Shown: piece after piece, positions 61,639 to 64,000 of the stretch | How positions within the stretch are numbered: position 1 is the first letter of the stretch | Layout of the letters: each line of letters opens with the position of its first letter | Assembly (NCBI RefSeq): GCF_022844465.1 | Contig: NZ_JALHLP010000014.1 | Span: 47,189-111,188 of the forward strand | Direction: 5' to 3' | Source of the DNA: Bradyrhizobium sp. | Lineage (GTDB): Bacteria > Pseudomonadota > Alphaproteobacteria > Rhizobiales > Xanthobacteraceae | DNA length: 64,000 nucleotides | The notes under the pieces: generated by a model | What the model saw: only the letters and a program-made list of their open reading frames with translations | What the model was told of the DNA's origin: nothing | Database searches by the model: none | Made by a program: the position numbers and the translations under genes

Positions 61639-62517
61639 ATGGAACTGTTTACCAACCAAGTCCTGGCCGGCATCGCCACGGGCGCGATCTACGCCTGCAT
61701 GGCGCTCGCCGTGGTGATGATCTACCAGGCGATCGACCATCTCAATTTCGCCCAGGGCGAAATGGCGATGTTCTCGACCTTCATTTCCTGGCAGTTGATG
61801 CAGTGGGGCGTCCCCTACTGGTGGGCCTTCCCGATCACGCTGATAATCTCCTTTGCCGGCGGCATCGCCATCGAGCGGTTGCTGTTCAAGCCGCTCGCCA
61901 AGGCGCCGGTCCTGACCAACGTCGCCGGCTTCATCGCGCTGTTCGCCATCGTCAACTCCGTGGCCGGGCTGATCTGGGACTTCACCATCAAGCAGTATCC
62001 GACCCCGTTCGGAACCTCGCCCTTCCTCGGCAGCCAGCTGATCTCGACCCACCAGGCCGGGATGATCGGCGTCACGCTGGTGCTGCTGATCGCCCTTTAC
62101 TTCTTCTTCCAGTTCACGCGCATCGGGCTTGCAATGCGGGCCGCCGCCGCGCTGCCCGAATCGGCCCGCCTCGTCGGCATCAACACCTCGTGGATGATCG
62201 CACTGGGCTGGGGCATGGCGTCGGCCATCGGCGCGATCGCCGGCATCCTGATCGCGCCCGTCGTGTTCCTGGAGCCGAACATGATGGGCGGCGTGCTGGT
62301 CTACGGATTTGCCGCAGCGGTGCTCGGCGGGCTGTCCAGCCCGCTCGGCGCTGTCATCGGCGGCTTCCTGGTCGGCGTCTTCGAGAACCTCGCCGGAACC
62401 TACATTCCCGGCATCGGTAACGAGCTGAAACTGCCGATCGCGCTTGCGCTGATCATCACCGTACTGGTTGTCAAACCGGCTGGACTCCTGGGCCGGCCCA
62501 TTGTGAAGCGAGTTTGA
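61639..62517 (+). CDS. Branched-chain-type ABC transporter permease (LivH-like)
   Basis: An inner-membrane permease of 292 residues with about eight hydrophobic segments. 'GIATGAIYACMALAVVMIYQ' and 'DHLNFAQGEMAMFSTFISW' match the LivH N-terminus, and 'VYGFAAAVLGGLSSPLGAVI' the C-terminal half. ATG 61639 is preceded by GAGGAG. The stop overlaps the LivM-like start by four bases. Confidence 0.92.
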   Translation: MELFTNQVLAGIATGAIYACMALAVVMIYQAIDHLNFAQGEMAMFSTFISWQLMQWGVPYWWAFPITLIISFAGGIAIERLLFKPLAKAPVLTNVAGFIALFAIVNSVAGLIWDFTIKQYPTPFGTSPFLGSQLISTHQAGMIGVTLVLLIALYFFFQFTRIGLAMRAAAALPESARLVGINTSWMIALGWGMASAIGAIAGILIAPVVFLEPNMMGGVLVYGFAAAVLGGLSSPLGAVIGGFLVGVFENLAGTYIPGIGNELKLPIALALIITVLVVKPAGLLGRPIVKRV

Positions 62518-63533
62518 TCATGAGCGCTGCTGAGGAAGTCATCACAAAAGCACCGGCTGTCGAGGCCGTCCCGAAGCGAGGCATGACGCTCGGCCTGGGC
62601 GCCTCGCTGGTGATGCTGGCCGCGCTGATCATCGGACCGCTGTTCCTCAAGAACTTCATCATCTTCCAGATGACGATGCTCCTGATCTACGGGCTGGCGG
62701 TTCTCGCACTCAACATCCTGACCGGCGGCAGCGGACAGTTCTCGCTCGGCCAGAGCGCGTTCTACGCGGTCGGCGCCTATACGTCGGCGATCCTGATGGA
62801 ACATGCTGGCGTGAATTACGCGCTGACGCTACCGGTCGCGGGTCTTATCTGCTTTGGCTTCGGGTTTGCGTTCGGCCAGCCCGCGCTGCGACTGAGCGGG
62901 ATCTACCTCGCGCTGGCGACCTTCGCGCTGGCGGTCGCCATGCCGCAACTCCTTAAGCTAGGCTTTTTCGAGCATTGGACCGGCGGCGTGCAGGGACTGG
63001 TCGTTACCAAGCCAGACCCGCCGTTCGGCCTGACGATGTCGCAGGACATGTGGCTGTATTATTTCACACTGGCGATCAGCCTCGGGATCTATATCGCCTC
63101 GGTCAACCTGCTGCGGTCGCGCTCGGGCCGCGCCTTCATGGCGATCCGCGACAACGAGATCGCCGCGTCCGCGATGGGGGTCGACGTCGCGCTGTACAAG
63201 ACGCTGGCGTTCGGCGTCTCCGCCGGCGTCACCGGCGTCGCCGGCGGTCTCGGCGCCATTGCGGTGCAGTTCGTGGCACCGGACAGCTACACCGTCACGC
63301 TCGCGATCTCGCTGTTCGTCGGCATGGTCATCGGCGGCGTCGGCTGGCTGCCGGGGTCGATCGTTGGCTCGGCCTTCATCATCTTCGTGCCCAATATCGC
63401 CGAACACATCTCCAAGGGTCTCTCCGGCGCGGTGTTCGGCGTGCTGCTGTTCCTTGCCATCTTCCTGGTGCCGCACGGCGCAAGGCAGGTTGCGATCGTC
63501 GCCGAGCAACTCGTCCGTAAACTGAAGAAGTAG
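62514..63533 (+). CDS. Branched-chain-type ABC transporter permease (LivM-like)
   Basis: The second permease, 339 residues, with an N-terminal cytoplasmic stretch and about ten hydrophobic segments. 'GGSGQFSLGQSAFYAVGAYT' and 'RSGRAFMAIRDNEIAASAMG' are the typical LivM landmarks, the latter being the coupling loop. 'FVGMVIGGVGWLPGSIVGS' follows. ATG 62514 overlaps the previous stop. A 250-base gap separates it from the binding-protein gene. Confidence 0.92.
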   Translation: MIMSAAEEVITKAPAVEAVPKRGMTLGLGASLVMLAALIIGPLFLKNFIIFQMTMLLIYGLAVLALNILTGGSGQFSLGQSAFYAVGAYTSAILMEHAGVNYALTLPVAGLICFGFGFAFGQPALRLSGIYLALATFALAVAMPQLLKLGFFEHWTGGVQGLVVTKPDPPFGLTMSQDMWLYYFTLAISLGIYIASVNLLRSRSGRAFMAIRDNEIAASAMGVDVALYKTLAFGVSAGVTGVAGGLGAIAVQFVAPDSYTVTLAISLFVGMVIGGVGWLPGSIVGSAFIIFVPNIAEHISKGLSGAVFGVLLFLAIFLVPHGARQVAIVAEQLVRKLKK

Positions 63534-63648
63534 TTCGCGCCGGGCGGTCAGAAATGGTAGGTTCCGGCGACGTCGTCAGCGACAGGGCCGGCATTTGGTT
63601 AATATTCCGCTCCCCGGACTGTCGCCCCGGGGGTGCGGTAAATACCCT

Positions 63649-63671
63649 CCCCGCGACACCGTCACGCGGGG
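63649..63671 (+). terminator. Hairpin downstream of the LivM-like gene
   Basis: 'CCCCGCG' and 'CGCGGGG' enclose a nine-base loop, followed by CTTGTTGTTG. The T-tract is weak, so this could be partial termination or a processing site before the binding-protein gene. Confidence 0.4.
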
Positions 63672-63784
63672 GGCTTGTTGTTGCTGCACGCCGTTGAAAG
63701 GTATTGAATGCTGCCAAGAGCCGCCAAGCGCTCACGGCAGAAAGACCACACCGCATTCATTCACGATCCCAGGGAGAGAAAAGA

Positions 63785-64000
63785 ATGTCCGTTATCAACT
63801 TGCGTTTGGGAGCCGTTTCGGCCGCCCTCGCATTGCTTGCCGCAACCAGCAGCGGCGCGTTTGCGCAGAAGAAATACGACACCGGCGCCACCGATACCGA
63901 AATCAAGATCGGCAATATCATGCCCTACAGCGGACCGGCCTCCGCCTATGGCGTGATCGGCAAGACCGCGGAGGCGTACTTCAAGAAGATCAACGCCGAA
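63785..64000 (+). CDS. ABC transporter substrate-binding protein (LivK-like), partial
   Basis: Start of a periplasmic binding protein, cut by the right edge and absent from the ORF track for lack of a stop. Seventy-two codons are visible from ATG 63785, with GGGAGA eight bases upstream. A signal peptide ('LGAVSAALALLAATSSGAFA') ends at 'AFA|QKK', and the mature part begins 'DTEIKIGNIMPYSGPASAYG', the usual opening of type I periplasmic binding proteins. It should supply ligand to the four preceding transporter gene products. Confidence 0.9.
   Translation, partial: MSVINLRLGAVSAALALLAATSSGAFAQKKYDTGATDTEIKIGNIMPYSGPASAYGVIGKTAEAYFKKINAE

Overview
The window is chromosomal DNA of a high-GC alphaproteobacterium, most likely Bradyrhizobium or a close relative (Nitrobacteraceae). 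The evidence is the gene content: a urtABCDE-ureDAB-ureC cluster, a CycM-type membrane-anchored cytochrome c, a Tad pilus locus, a pimeloyl-CoA-like beta-oxidation locus with a branched-chain-type ABC transporter, and many palindromic intergenic repeats. No rRNA, tRNA, CRISPR array, prophage or transposase gene was seen. The taxonomic call is inference from content; no database was searched.

Layout. (1) 1-9.8 kb, minus strand: a urea uptake and hydrolysis operon (urtA-urtB-urtC-urtD-urtE-ureD-ureA-ureB-ureC), with ureC cut by the left edge. A near-perfect sigma-54 promoter lies upstream of urtA. A DUF559 nuclease-like gene bracketed by inverted copies of an intergenic repeat sits between ureB and ureC. 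(2) 10.3-12.7 kb, plus: a DEAD-box RNA helicase, an IF-1 with an extra C-terminal tail, and a cold-shock protein. (3) 12.7-27.9 kb: a Tad/Flp pilus locus. The pseudopilins TadE and TadG and a stand-alone secretin N-domain protein are on the minus strand. flp-cpaA-cpaB-cpaC-cpaD-cpaE-cpaF-tadB-tadC are on the plus strand, and tadD converges on them. A module of two paralogous fatty-acid-hydroxylase-superfamily proteins flanking a polytopic membrane protein is embedded between the two halves. (4) 28-38 kb: an M17 aminopeptidase overlapping an NlpC/P60 hydrolase, then a yejA-yejA-yejB-yejE-yejF peptide ABC transporter with two paralogous binding proteins. (5) 38.2-47 kb: cycM, kdsB, a prephenate dehydratase, a luciferase-like oxidoreductase, and a metF-metH pair for methyl-group metabolism. 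(6) 47-51 kb: two glutathione transferases, an acetyltransferase and glycerol kinase, separated by repeats. (7) 51.3-64 kb: a pim-like acyl-CoA degradation cluster (SDR, two acyl-CoA dehydrogenases, acyl-CoA ligase, hydratase/dehydrogenase) on the minus strand. It is divergent from an IclR-family regulator and a five-gene liv-type ABC transporter whose binding protein runs off the right edge. A perfect 17-bp palindrome in the divergent gap is a candidate operator.

The urt/ure genes import urea and release ammonia, probably under nitrogen control. The pim-like enzymes and the adjacent transporter plausibly import and degrade (di)carboxylic acids. The most notable unexplained items are the repeat-bracketed DUF559 unit inside the urease operon, the hydroxylase/membrane-protein/hydroxylase insertion in the Tad locus, and the dense set of about five repeat families placed in gaps, often inside operons. 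Most long antisense ORFs in the supplied track are GC-rich shadows and are not annotated.
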